Source: DASSUW01 sp963789005 (GTDB lineage: Bacteria > Actinomycetota > Thermoleophilia > Solirubrobacterales > Solirubrobacteraceae). From it: 64,000 nt of DNA. The notes beneath the pieces were generated by a model that was not told the origin of the DNA, made no database searches, and saw only the letters and a list, made by a program, of their open reading frames with translations. This document shows positions 8,732 through 16,090 of this stretch, in pieces. The stretch spans positions 372,001 to 436,000 of the forward strand of contig CAWBIZ010000005.1 of the NCBI GenBank assembly GCA_963789005.1, read 5' to 3'. The first letter of the stretch is position 1; each line of letters starts with the position of its first letter. Made by a program: the position numbers and the translations under genes.

Positions 8732-9776
8732 CGAGCACCCACTCGTACTCGCGCGCGATCGAGTCCACCGACGACGCCTTGAGGTCGGCGGGCAGCACGT
8801 CCCAGGTGTACGTCTCGATCTCCAGGTGCGAAGTACGCACCCGCCGCAGGCAGCGCTCGAGGTGCTCCTGGCTCGAGCGCATCGCTCCGTAGCGCTCGAC
8901 GAAGATCGGGACGTGGAAGTGCACGCGCCACTCGTCGTCGTCGTCGCCGCCGTCGTCGGCGAGCGCCTCCGGCAGGTCGGGCCAGGTCCGCCGCGACCCG
9001 CGCTCGGTGACCTGGTGCAGGTAGATCGGATCGGCGAACGCCCGCAGCTCGTCGTGCGCGTCGGCCGGCACGACCAGGGCTGCCGACAGCTGCGCCTTGC
9101 CGACGCGGATGCCCGCCACGTCGAGCGCGTCGAGCGCCTCCTCGGGCTCCTCGTAGGCGACTGCCGCGTGACACGCGTCGAAGCAGACCGTCACGTTCTC
9201 GAGCCCGTCCGGCCACCACCGGATCAGCTCGTCGACGGTCCCGAGCGCCCCGTCCGCCTCCGGCTCGATCGCCAGCGCGATCCGCGTCCCGCGCAGCGCC
9301 TCGCCGACGCGCATCACGTTCGCCGTGCAGGCCTCGAGGTCGCCGTCGACCCACGGCTTGTAGGACAGCGGGCTGGTGGAGATCGTCCCGTCGACGCCGT
9401 CGGGCAGCAGCGCGCCGAGGATCTCGGCCAGCCGCAGCGTGTAGGCGACGCGCTCTTCGGTCCGCCAGTCCGGGGCGTGCACGTCCGCCTTCACCGGCCG
9501 CCCGTGGAACGCGCCGTGCGGGAAGCCGTTGACAGTGAACACGTACAGGCCTTCGGCGTCGAGCCACGCCCGGAAGTCCGCCAAGCGGTCGCCCTCCAGC
9601 AGCTCCTCGCTCTCAGCGCCCGACAGCCGGAGCCCGATCCCGAACGGCGCGTCCGGCGACAGCCGCGCCTTCAATGCCGGCGCGTGCGCGCGCAGGCTCG
9701 CCTGCACCGCGTCCCATCCGACGGCCGGGTGGATGTTCGTGCAGTACGTCAGGTGCAGGTCGGGCCCGACCTTCAT
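8718..9776 (-). CDS. eboE: EboE-like sugar phosphate isomerase/epimerase-type TIM barrel
   Basis: 352 residues. The sequence fits the xylose-isomerase-like TIM barrel: HLTYCTNIHP at residue 8, a YVFTVNGFPHGAFHG segment, LAIEPEADG (metal-ligand Glu), VCFDACHAAVAYEEP (Asp/His) and WRVHFHVPIF (His). The NIHP and NGFPHG segments are characteristic of the EboE type. Reaction unknown; the fold performs metal-dependent isomerisation, epimerisation or lyase chemistry on sugar-like substrates. The ATG overlaps the eboB stop by one base (TGATG), and the 3' end overlaps eboC by 14 nt. Probably cytoplasmic. Confidence 0.82.
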   Translation of the reverse strand: MKVGPDLHLTYCTNIHPAVGWDAVQASLRAHAPALKARLSPDAPFGIGLRLSGAESEELLEGDRLADFRAWLDAEGLYVFTVNGFPHGAFHGRPVKADVHAPDWRTEERVAYTLRLAEILGALLPDGVDGTISTSPLSYKPWVDGDLEACTANVMRVGEALRGTRIALAIEPEADGALGTVDELIRWWPDGLENVTVCFDACHAAVAYEEPEEALDALDVAGIRVGKAQLSAALVVPADAHDELRAFADPIYLHQVTERGSRRTWPDLPEALADDGGDDDDEWRVHFHVPIFVERYGAMRSSQEHLERCLRRVRTSHLEIETYTWDVLPADLKASSVDSIAREYEWVLGVLG

Positions 9777-10603
9777 CACACGGCCGCCGTGTGCTCCCTG
9801 TCCGGCAGCCGGAACTTCGGCGACTGGCCGAGGAACTCGATCGGGTTGTCGTAGACGACGCGGCGGATCAGCGAGTCCGGGTGCCCGCGGCGGCGCATCT
9901 CCATGATGAACTCGGGCACGGCCAGCGGCCGGCTCTCGCCCCAGTCGCACGCCGCGGCGACGCAGATGCGCTCCGGCCCGCGGGTCTCGAGGATGTCGAC
10001 CGCGCGCGCGGGGGAGACCTTGGTCACCGGGTACAGCGTGAGGCCGGTCCAGAAGCCGTTGTCGAGGATCATGTCGACGGTGTGCTCCTCCGCGTGGTCG
10101 ACCATCACGCGGTGCGGCTCGATCCGCGCATCGGCGGCCAGCGTCTCGACGATCGCCTTCGTGCCCTTCCACTTGTCCTCGAGGTGCGGCGTGTGGATGT
10201 GGATCAGCTGCTCGTGCTCCATCGCCAGGTCGACGTGGTCGACGAAGCCGGCGAGCTCGTTGCGGGTCACGCGGTTGAGCCCGATCTCGCCGATGCCGAG
10301 CACGTTCGGCAGCTCGAGGTAGCGCGGGATGACCTCGAGCACGCGGCGCGTCAGCTCGCGGTCCTCGGCCTCCTTCGGGTTCAGGCACATCCAGGTGAAG
10401 TGAGCGATGCCGTACTGCGCGGCGCGCTTGGGCTCGAAGTCGGTGAGGCGGTTGAAGTAGTCCACGAACGCCTCGACGCCGGGGCGGTCGTAGCCGGCCC
10501 AGAAGGCGGGCTCGGTGACGGCGACGCAGCCGCTCATGGCCATCGCGCGGTAGTCGTCGGTGGTGCGGGACACCATGTGGGCGTGGAGGTCGATGTACTC
10601 CAT
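9776..10603 (-). CDS. eboB: EboB-like TatD-family metal-dependent hydrolase
   Basis: 275 residues from the ATG at 10603. TIM-barrel amidohydrolase signatures are visible: IDLHAHM at residues 4-10 (HxH metal site), GIGEIGLNR (Glu/lysine-equivalent position), LIHIHTPH (His), VDHAEEHT (His) and AACDWGES (Asp). The organisation matches TatD-type hydrolases, and this branch is the one found in ebo clusters. It starts 4 nt after the 100-aa unknown gene and overlaps eboE by one base. Substrate unknown; nuclease activity as in true TatD is not implied. Confidence 0.82.
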   Translation of the reverse strand: MEYIDLHAHMVSRTTDDYRAMAMSGCVAVTEPAFWAGYDRPGVEAFVDYFNRLTDFEPKRAAQYGIAHFTWMCLNPKEAEDRELTRRVLEVIPRYLELPNVLGIGEIGLNRVTRNELAGFVDHVDLAMEHEQLIHIHTPHLEDKWKGTKAIVETLAADARIEPHRVMVDHAEEHTVDMILDNGFWTGLTLYPVTKVSPARAVDILETRGPERICVAAACDWGESRPLAVPEFIMEMRRRGHPDSLIRRVVYDNPIEFLGQSPKFRLPDREHTAAV

Positions 10604-10607
10604 GGCG

Positions 10608-10910
10608 CTAAGCCTCCGGGTCGTAGGCGCCCTTGGCGCTCTTGGTGTCGAGCTCGTCGAGCAGCTCGCTGCGCGGGTCGCTGAAGACCATTTGCACGCG
10701 CTCGACACGCCCGCCGTCGCCGTCGACGAGCACGGCGAGCGCCTCGCGGATCGAGCGCAGCCGGAAGTCGTCGTCGGCGTCCAGCTCGCGGGCGCGCTCG
10801 AGGCGGTCGAGGAACGCCGCCAGCTCGAGCACCTGGACGCGGTGCTCCATGAAGTACTCGGCGATCAGCTCCCGCTGGCTCAGCGGGCTAGTTCCGGCGT
10901 GGGCTGCCAT
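10608..10910 (-). CDS. Conserved-looking 100-aa protein of unknown function within the ebo operon
   Basis: 100 residues, ATG at 10910, which is 31 nt inside the 3' end of eboD. It is acidic and mostly helical by composition, with the core HRVQVLELAAFLDRLERA then DDDFRLRSIREALAVL, and an FSDPRSELLDEL tail. No signal peptide, membrane helix or catalytic motif is seen. It occupies the place where one might expect EboA, but it is much shorter and I cannot align it with EboA. The tight overlap on one side and the 4-nt gap to eboB on the other make it a genuine operon member. It may be a partner or small regulatory subunit of EboD or EboB; this is a guess. Confidence 0.65.
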   Translation of the reverse strand: MAAHAGTSPLSQRELIAEYFMEHRVQVLELAAFLDRLERARELDADDDFRLRSIREALAVLVDGDGGRVERVQMVFSDPRSELLDELDTKSAKGAYDPEA

Positions 10911-12109
10911 CGTGCGCTCCCCTCCTCTTGGACGCGGTGCCGCAGCAGGTCGGACGCCTCCAGCAGCACCGCCTCGTCCATGTCGTGAACCTCGAAGCCC
11001 GAGCCGATCCGCTCGAGCAGCATGATCGTGAGCCGGCCGCCGAGATGCTCGCGGAACTCCTCGAGGCCGTCGAGCACGGCCGGCCGGCCGCTGCCGGGCG
11101 CGAGGGCGGTGTGCCAGATCGGCAGTCCGATCGCCCGGAACAGGTCGACGATCCGGCGCCAGTCGCCGGCCGGCAGGCTGCCGGTGAGACGGCTGTACGT
11201 CGAGTCGAGGGCGATGCCGACGGCCACCGCCTCGCCGTGGCGGAGCTCGTAGTCCGTGAGCTGCTCGAGCTTGTGGGCGGCCCAGTGCCCGAAGTCGAGC
11301 GGCCGCGACGACCCGAGCTCGAACGGGTCCCCGCCCGCCGCGATGTGCTCGAGGTGCAGGGTGGCGCTCCGGTGAACGAGCGTCGCCATGGCGTCGAGCG
11401 AGCGCTCGCGCAGCGCGCCGGCGTGCGCCTCGATCCAGCCGAAGAAGGCCTGGTCCTTCAGGAGCGCCACCTTGACCGCCTCCGAGATGCCCGCGCGCCA
11501 GTCGCGGTCGGAGAGGGTCAGGAGCATCTCGGCGTCGTTGAGCACCGCGTGCGGCGAGGCGAAGGAGCCGACGAAGTTCTTCTTGCCGAAGGCGTTGACG
11601 CCGTTCTTGACGCCGACCGCCGAGTCGTCCTGCGCGAGCACGGTCGTCGGCACGCGTACGAGCCGCACGCCACGATGGGCGGTGGCGGCCGCGAAGCCGA
11701 CCGCGTCGAGCACGGCGCCGCCCCCCACCGCGATGACGTAGGAGTGCCGGTCGACGCCCAGCACGTCGATCGCCGCGCGGATCTCCTCGACCCACCGCGT
11801 GTCGTTCTTGATCGCCTCGCCGCCGGGGACGACGAGCGGCGGAGACGCGAGCTCCAGCGCGTCGGCATGGGCCTCGCAGTAGCGCTCGACCTCGCTGCCC
11901 ACCGAGAGCCGGGCGCGGGCCACCCCGGCGTCGATCGCCACCAGCAGCCGCGCGCGGCCATGGGCCTGGACCGCGTCCCGGAGGGTGCGGTTGCGTGGAT
12001 CGAGCAACCCGCGCGTGAACCGCACCGGGTAGCGCAAGCGGACCACGACCTCCTGGTCGATGTCCGTCAGCTGCTCGGGCTCGAACCCACCCGACGCCCC
12101 CTCCCGCAT
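10880..12109 (-). CDS. eboD: EboD-like 3-dehydroquinate synthase/sugar phosphate cyclase family protein
   Basis: 409 residues, first gene of the operon. Dehydroquinate-synthase-fold signatures are visible: PGGEAIKND, IAVGGGAVLDAVGFAAATAH (NAD-binding region), VPTTVLAQDDSAVGVKNGVN, ISEAVKVALLKD (active-site Lys), RHGEAVAVGIALDS and FGHWAAHKLE (Zn-ligand His region). The long N-terminal part and the DxSAVGVKNGVNAFGKKN region fit the EboD branch rather than housekeeping AroB. It would cyclise a sugar phosphate-like substrate with NAD+ and a metal ion. The start is preceded by a TACGCT box 7 nt away and no Shine-Dalgarno sequence. Confidence 0.85.
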   Translation of the reverse strand: MREGASGGFEPEQLTDIDQEVVVRLRYPVRFTRGLLDPRNRTLRDAVQAHGRARLLVAIDAGVARARLSVGSEVERYCEAHADALELASPPLVVPGGEAIKNDTRWVEEIRAAIDVLGVDRHSYVIAVGGGAVLDAVGFAAATAHRGVRLVRVPTTVLAQDDSAVGVKNGVNAFGKKNFVGSFASPHAVLNDAEMLLTLSDRDWRAGISEAVKVALLKDQAFFGWIEAHAGALRERSLDAMATLVHRSATLHLEHIAAGGDPFELGSSRPLDFGHWAAHKLEQLTDYELRHGEAVAVGIALDSTYSRLTGSLPAGDWRRIVDLFRAIGLPIWHTALAPGSGRPAVLDGLEEFREHLGGRLTIMLLERIGSGFEVHDMDEAVLLEASDLLRHRVQEEGSARWQPTPELAR

Positions 12110-12116
12110 GGAGAGG

Positions 12117-12182
12117 AGCGTATCAGCTTTGGACTAGAACTACGCAAAAGATTGTCGTAACGCGTACGTAAGTGTTCTAGTC
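12117..12182 (-). promoter_or_regulatory. Predicted ebo operon promoter with 9-bp inverted repeat
   Basis: On the minus strand TGATACGCT (12125-12117) reads as an extended -10 (TGnTACGCT) ending 7 nt before the eboD ATG, which suggests a leaderless transcript. A perfect 9-bp inverted repeat, GACTAGAAC at 12132-12140 and GTTCTAGTC at 12174-12182, surrounds 33 bp of AT-richer DNA. One arm sits in the -10/-35 spacer and the other overlaps the stop codon of the upstream PhoX-like gene. The position suits an operator; no regulator can be assigned. Confidence 0.45.
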
Positions 12183-13583
12183 GTCGTTCCGCTCGAACGG
12201 GCCCCAGATGGCGTACGTCAGCGCCTGCTGGTCCGGGGTTGGCGCGCCTGCCACCCGCTCGCCCTGTTGGGAGACGTAGAACGTCCGCCCGTCGGGGCTG
12301 AAGCAGCCGCCGCAGAACTCGGTGGCGTTGAGCACCGTGTGCGCGAAGTCGTAGATGTCCCCGCGCCGGGTCACCCCGCGGACGTACTGGTCGCCGCCGC
12401 CGTCCTCCTGCAGCCACACGTCGCCCGTGCCGGGGACGACGACGAGGTTGTCGGGGGCGTCGAGCACGGTGGCGCCCGGCGACTCGAAGATCAGCTTCAG
12501 CTCGCCGCCGTTGCGCCCGCGTGGCCGGTACTCCCACAGCTGGCCGGAGGCGGCCTCGCCGCCGGTCGTGCAGTCGAAGTAGAGCCGGTTGCCGGACACC
12601 CAGATGCCCTCGGTGCGGGTGAAGATCGCGGCGCCCTGGGCCTGCGCCTGCGAGCGGGTGGACTGGCCGCCGGACTCGACCGTCGGGTTCGGCTCCTCGA
12701 TCGTCACCCAGTCGACGCTGAATCGGTCGCCTGGGCTGGCGAGGTCCATGTCGTAGTTCGGCCGGTCGGGCACTCTCAGGCCCTGCAGCGTGCCGCCCGA
12801 GCTTGCCAGGTCACCGTACTCGCGCACGCGGCGGTCGGGGATGTAGCGGTAGAACGCGGCGTCGCCGCGGTCCTCGGTCTCGTACAGGATCCCGCCGAGC
12901 CAGGCCACCGCCTCGTGCGCGAAGCGGCCGGCCGCGACGATCGGCACGGCCTGCACCGGGCCGCGCGCGTCGGCCGGGACCTCGAAGCAGTACCCGTGCG
13001 GGACGCCGCTGCCGGGCACGACGTTGTTCTCGACCGAGCCGTAGTTGAAGATCTCCTCGCAGGTGATCCACGAGTTCCACGGCGTCACGCCGCCGGCGCA
13101 GTTGGTGTGCGTGCCGGCGAGAACGGCGAAGCTCTCGAGCACCCGCCGCGAGCGGTTGTCGACCACCAGCTTGGTGTTGCCGCCGCGCACGTTCGGGTCG
13201 TTGTCGTAGCGCTTGCCAGCCGGGACGACGACGGGGATCTCGTTCGGCCGCGAGCGGTTCTCGTGGTTGCGGATCAGGACGGTGGTGCCGCGCGGGCCGG
13301 GGTACGCGCCCGTCCCATCGAAGATCCCGGGCGTCGGGTTGCCGTCGCTCATGATCTCGTTGTCGCGCGAGATCACCCGGTACCGGAAGCCCCTCGGGAG
13401 ATCGAGGTAGACCACCCCCGAGTCCTCCTCCGGCGTCGGCCGCAGCGGGCCGTAGCCGACCGATCGCCTGACCTTGCCCTGAGCTGCCTGCGCGGCGAGG
13501 GCTGAGAGGGGACCCCCGAGGGCGATGCCCCCACCAACTGCGGCCTTCACGAGTGTCCTGCGCGTGAGATCTTCGATTGCCAT
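12177..13583 (-). CDS. PhoX-like (DUF839) Tat-exported phosphatase-family protein
   Basis: 468 residues from the ATG at 13583 (an ATG at 13595 would add four). The N-terminus MAIEDLTRRTLVKAAVGGGI has a twin-arginine motif RRTLVK followed by a hydrophobic region ending in LAAQAAQ, so it is probably exported folded. The mature part has the PhoX/DUF839 pattern: RNHENR, HTNCAGGVTPWNSWITCEE, RFAHEAVAWLGGILYETED, a DNLVVVPGTGDVWLQED segment and EFCGGCFSPDGRTFYV. PhoX enzymes are Ca/Fe-dependent alkaline phosphatases, but activity here is unproven. It is on the same strand 68 bp upstream of eboD and separated from it by the inverted-repeat promoter region. Confidence 0.82.
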   Translation of the reverse strand: MAIEDLTRRTLVKAAVGGGIALGGPLSALAAQAAQGKVRRSVGYGPLRPTPEEDSGVVYLDLPRGFRYRVISRDNEIMSDGNPTPGIFDGTGAYPGPRGTTVLIRNHENRSRPNEIPVVVPAGKRYDNDPNVRGGNTKLVVDNRSRRVLESFAVLAGTHTNCAGGVTPWNSWITCEEIFNYGSVENNVVPGSGVPHGYCFEVPADARGPVQAVPIVAAGRFAHEAVAWLGGILYETEDRGDAAFYRYIPDRRVREYGDLASSGGTLQGLRVPDRPNYDMDLASPGDRFSVDWVTIEEPNPTVESGGQSTRSQAQAQGAAIFTRTEGIWVSGNRLYFDCTTGGEAASGQLWEYRPRGRNGGELKLIFESPGATVLDAPDNLVVVPGTGDVWLQEDGGGDQYVRGVTRRGDIYDFAHTVLNATEFCGGCFSPDGRTFYVSQQGERVAGAPTPDQQALTYAIWGPFERNDD

Positions 13584-13639
13584 GGGCGGCAGCATTCACG
13601 CGCGAGGCCGCGCAATCGTGACGGAGCGGTGATGGAGTC

Positions 13640-13669
13640 GTGAACGGGCCGTGAAGTGGCCTCTATACT
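13640..13669 (+). promoter_or_regulatory. Predicted rpmI-rplT promoter
   Basis: TATACT at 13664-13669 is a good -10, with a weak GTGAAC -35 at 13640-13645 and an 18-bp spacer. The rpmI ATG follows 10 nt later with no Shine-Dalgarno sequence, so the transcript is probably leaderless. It would replace the usual infC promoter. Confidence 0.55.
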
Positions 13670-13679
13670 GCGCGCTCGC

Positions 13680-13883
13680 ATGCCCAAGATGAAGTCGCAT
13701 TCCGGCGCGAAGAAGCGCTTCAAGGTGACGGGGACCGGCAAGATCAAGGGTCGCCACGCCTTCTCGAGCCACATCCTCGAGAAGAAGTCGCCCAAGCGCA
13801 AGCGCGCGTTCGGGATCGACCGCGACATCTCGCCGTCCGACACCAAGCGGGTCCGGAAGCTGCTGGGGGGCAACGGGCGATGA
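13680..13883 (+). CDS. rpmI: 50S ribosomal protein L35
   Basis: 67 residues: MPKMKSHSGAKKRFKVTGTG at the start, then KIKGRHAFSSHILEKKS and RKLLGG at the end. This is the full length and pattern of bL35. The ATG at 13680 is fixed by the MPKMKSHSGAKKRF start. The stop overlaps the rplT ATG by 4 nt. bL35 is a small basic protein of the large subunit. Unlike the usual infC-rpmI-rplT order, infC ends 13.4 kb upstream, so this pair has its own promoter. Confidence 0.97.
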   Translation: MPKMKSHSGAKKRFKVTGTGKIKGRHAFSSHILEKKSPKRKRAFGIDRDISPSDTKRVRKLLGGNGR

Positions 13884-14239
13884 CGCGCGTCAAGCGCTCC
13901 GTGCACGCGCGCAAGAAGCGCCGCGCGACCCTCGAGCGGGCCAAGGGCTTCCGCGGCGAGGCGCACTCGTCGTACAAGCGCGCGAAGGAAGCCGTCATGA
14001 AGGCGGACTCCTACGCGTACCGCGACCGCCGCAACCGCAAGCGCGACTTCCGCCGCCTGTGGATCACCCGCATCAACGCCGCCGCGCGCCTGAACGGCAT
14101 GAGCTACGGCACCTTCATGCACGGCCTCAAGCTGGCCGGCATCGAGCTCGACCGCAAGGTGCTGGCCGACATCGCCGTGCGCGACCCCGAGACCTTCCGC
14201 CGATTCGCCGAGAGCGCCCGCGAGGCGTCCGCGAGCTGA
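13880..14239 (+). CDS. rplT: 50S ribosomal protein L20
   Basis: 119 residues, standard length for bL20. It starts MTRVKRSVHARKKRRATLER and has the RRNRKRDFRRLWITRINAAA core and the LNGMSYGTFMHGLKLAGIEL segment. bL20 binds 23S rRNA early in assembly and in some bacteria represses its own operon by binding the mRNA. The ATG overlaps the rpmI stop (ATGA). A strong hairpin follows 20 bp after the stop. Confidence 0.97.
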   Translation: MTRVKRSVHARKKRRATLERAKGFRGEAHSSYKRAKEAVMKADSYAYRDRRNRKRDFRRLWITRINAAARLNGMSYGTFMHGLKLAGIELDRKVLADIAVRDPETFRRFAESAREASAS

Positions 14240-14259
14240 TCGCGCGGACATCCCCTTTC

Positions 14260-14300
14260 AGGGCGCCCCTCCTCCCGGAGCGGCGCCCTTCTTCGTTTAA
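14260..14300 (+). terminator. Intrinsic terminator after rplT
   Basis: AGGGCGCC (14260-14267) pairs with GGCGCCCT (14282-14289), with an inner CTCC/GGAG stem, followed by TTCTTCGTTT. An 8-bp GC-rich stem with a T-rich tail is a good rho-independent terminator. The next gene starts at 14301, directly after the tail. Confidence 0.75.
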
Positions 14301-15044
14301 ATGACCATTTCCAGCCCCCACAACGACCAGCTCAAGGAGATCCGCAAGCTCGCGGGCCGCAAGTGGCGCGACAAGCTGCGCCAGTTCGTGGCCGAGGGCG
14401 AGGACCTGCTGGCGGCGGCCGACGCCGCCGGCTGGGAGCCGCTGGCGCGGCTGGTGGCCGAGGGCTCCGGGCTCGACGGCGAGGAGGTCCGCGCGCACCT
14501 GCTGGCGGACGTCTCCCAGCTCGGCTCCGGGACGCGCGCGCTCGGCGTGTACGGCCAGCGCTGGGCGCCCGAGCCCGCCGGCCCGCTGTGCCTGGCGCTG
14601 TGGGGCGTCAACGACCCCGGCAACGTCGGGACCGCGCTGCGGGGAGCGCTCGCGTTCGGCGCGGCGAGCGTCGCGCTCGGGCCGGGCACCGCCGACCCGT
14701 ACGGCCACAAGGCGGTCCGCGCGTCGATGGGCGCGCTGTTCGAGGTGCCGGTGGCGCGCGTGCGCGATCCGGGAGAGCTGCCGGGCCGGCGGATCGCGCT
14801 CGTCGCGCACGGCGGCGAGCCGCTGACCGCGCTTACGACCTCGGCCTCGGCCGGCGAGCCGCCTGCATCGGCCTCCGGCGACGTCACCATCGTCGTCGGC
14901 GCGGAGCGCGAGGGCCTCCCGGACGCGGTCGTCGCGGCGTGCGACGCGGTGGCCACCATCCCCGTCGAGTCGGAATCGTTGAACGTTGCGATGGCGGCGA
15001 CCGTCGCGCTCTACGAGGTCGGACGTAGGATGCGCGGCCGATGA
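14301..15044 (+). CDS. SpoU/TrmH-family RNA 2'-O-methyltransferase
   Basis: 247 residues. The C-terminal half has the three SpoU motifs: NDPGNVGTALRGALAFGA (motif 1), IVVGAEREGLP (motif 2) and IPVESESLNVAMAATVALYE (motif 3), forming the knotted SAM-binding fold. The N-terminal ~90 residues (NDQLKEIRKLAGRKWRDKLR then FVAEGEDLL) match the substrate-binding domain of rRNA 2'-O-methyltransferases. It methylates a ribose in rRNA or tRNA; the site cannot be told from sequence. The stop overlaps the pheS ATG by 4 nt, an arrangement common in Gram-positive genomes. Confidence 0.92.
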   Translation: MTISSPHNDQLKEIRKLAGRKWRDKLRQFVAEGEDLLAAADAAGWEPLARLVAEGSGLDGEEVRAHLLADVSQLGSGTRALGVYGQRWAPEPAGPLCLALWGVNDPGNVGTALRGALAFGAASVALGPGTADPYGHKAVRASMGALFEVPVARVRDPGELPGRRIALVAHGGEPLTALTTSASAGEPPASASGDVTIVVGAEREGLPDAVVAACDAVATIPVESESLNVAMAATVALYEVGRRMRGR

Positions 15045-16090
15045 CCGAGCGGATCAGCGAGCTGCGGGCCGAGGGCGAGGCCGCCGTCGCGGGCGCGGCG
15101 GGCACCGCCGAGCTCGAGGAGGTGCGCGTGCGCTTCCTCGGGCGCAAGGCCGAGCTGCCGAACCTGCTGCGCGGGGTCGCCCAGCTCGACCCGGCCGAGC
15201 GCGGGCAGGTCGGCCGCGCCGCCAACGAGGCCCGGCGCGCGCTGGAGGCGGCGATCGAGGCGCGTGCGGACGAGCTGGAGGCGGCCGAGCTCGACGCCCG
15301 GCTGGCCGCCGACGTGGTCGACGTCACGCTGCCCGGGTCACCCGCGGCGACCGCCGGGCGCCTCCACCTGCTGACCGCGACCCGGCGCGAGATCGAGGAC
15401 GTGTTCCTCGGCCTCGGCTTCCGCGTCATGGAGGGGCCGGAGACCGACCTCGTCTACTACAACTTCGACGCGCTCAACCACAGCCCGCAGCACCCCTCGC
15501 GGCTGGAGACCGACACGTTCTACACGGCCGACCACGTGGTGCTGCGCACCCACACCTCGCCGATGCAGATCCGGGCGATGGAGGAGCACCCGCCGCCGCT
15601 CTACATCGTCGTCCCGGGCCGCTGCTACCGGCGCGACAACGACGCCACCCACACGCCGCAGTTCCACCAGGTCGAAGGGCTGGCGGTCGACGAGGACGTC
15701 ACCCTCGGCGACCTCCAGGGCACGCTGCTCGCCTTCGCCCGCGCGATCTTCGGCGAGGAGCGCCGCGTGCGCCTGCGCCCGCACTTCTTCCCGTTCACCG
15801 AGCCGAGCGTCGAGGTCGACGTCTCCTGCTTCAACTGCCGCGACGGCTTCATGGCGGACGGCTCGCGCTGCCCGCTGTGCAAGGGCGAGGGCTGGATCGA
15901 GATCCTCGGCTCCGGGGAGGTCGACCCCAACGTGTTCGAGTACGTGCGCGAGGGCGGCTACGACCCCGAGCGCCACCAGGGCTTCGCGTTCGGGATGGGC
16001 ATCGAGCGGATCGCGATGCTCAAGCACGGCGTGCCCGACCTGCGGCTGTTCTACGAGAACGACCTGCGGTTCCTGGAGCAATTCGGATGA
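15041..16090 (+). CDS. pheS: Phenylalanyl-tRNA synthetase alpha subunit
   Basis: 349 residues, usual length. The N-terminal ~90 residues are a coiled-coil tRNA-binding arm. The catalytic core shows YYNFDALNHSPQHPSR, the motif-2 region LRTHTSPMQIRAME, FHQVEGLAVDEDV, RPHFFPFTEPSVEVD and motif 3 FAFGMGIERIAMLKHGV. Two CxxC pairs (SCFNC and RCPLC) are visible before motif 3. With PheT it forms the alpha2-beta2 enzyme that charges tRNA-Phe. Start and stop both overlap neighbours by 4 nt. Confidence 0.97.
   Translation: MTERISELRAEGEAAVAGAAGTAELEEVRVRFLGRKAELPNLLRGVAQLDPAERGQVGRAANEARRALEAAIEARADELEAAELDARLAADVVDVTLPGSPAATAGRLHLLTATRREIEDVFLGLGFRVMEGPETDLVYYNFDALNHSPQHPSRLETDTFYTADHVVLRTHTSPMQIRAMEEHPPPLYIVVPGRCYRRDNDATHTPQFHQVEGLAVDEDVTLGDLQGTLLAFARAIFGEERRVRLRPHFFPFTEPSVEVDVSCFNCRDGFMADGSRCPLCKGEGWIEILGSGEVDPNVFEYVREGGYDPERHQGFAFGMGIERIAMLKHGVPDLRLFYENDLRFLEQFG

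Noticed and set aside
6746..8782. Long open plus-strand frame opposite the ebo genes
   Set aside because: It is Arg/His/Gly-rich low-complexity translation typical of the antisense of GC-rich genes and has no domain; the minus-strand ebo genes explain the sequence.
9776..10603. Housekeeping TatD nuclease
   Set aside because: Metal motifs are shared, but the position in the ebo operon and divergence in the C-terminal half favour EboB.
10880..12109. Housekeeping AroB (3-dehydroquinate synthase)
   Set aside because: The fold is the same, but the altered motif set, the ebo neighbours and the lack of other shikimate genes favour EboD.
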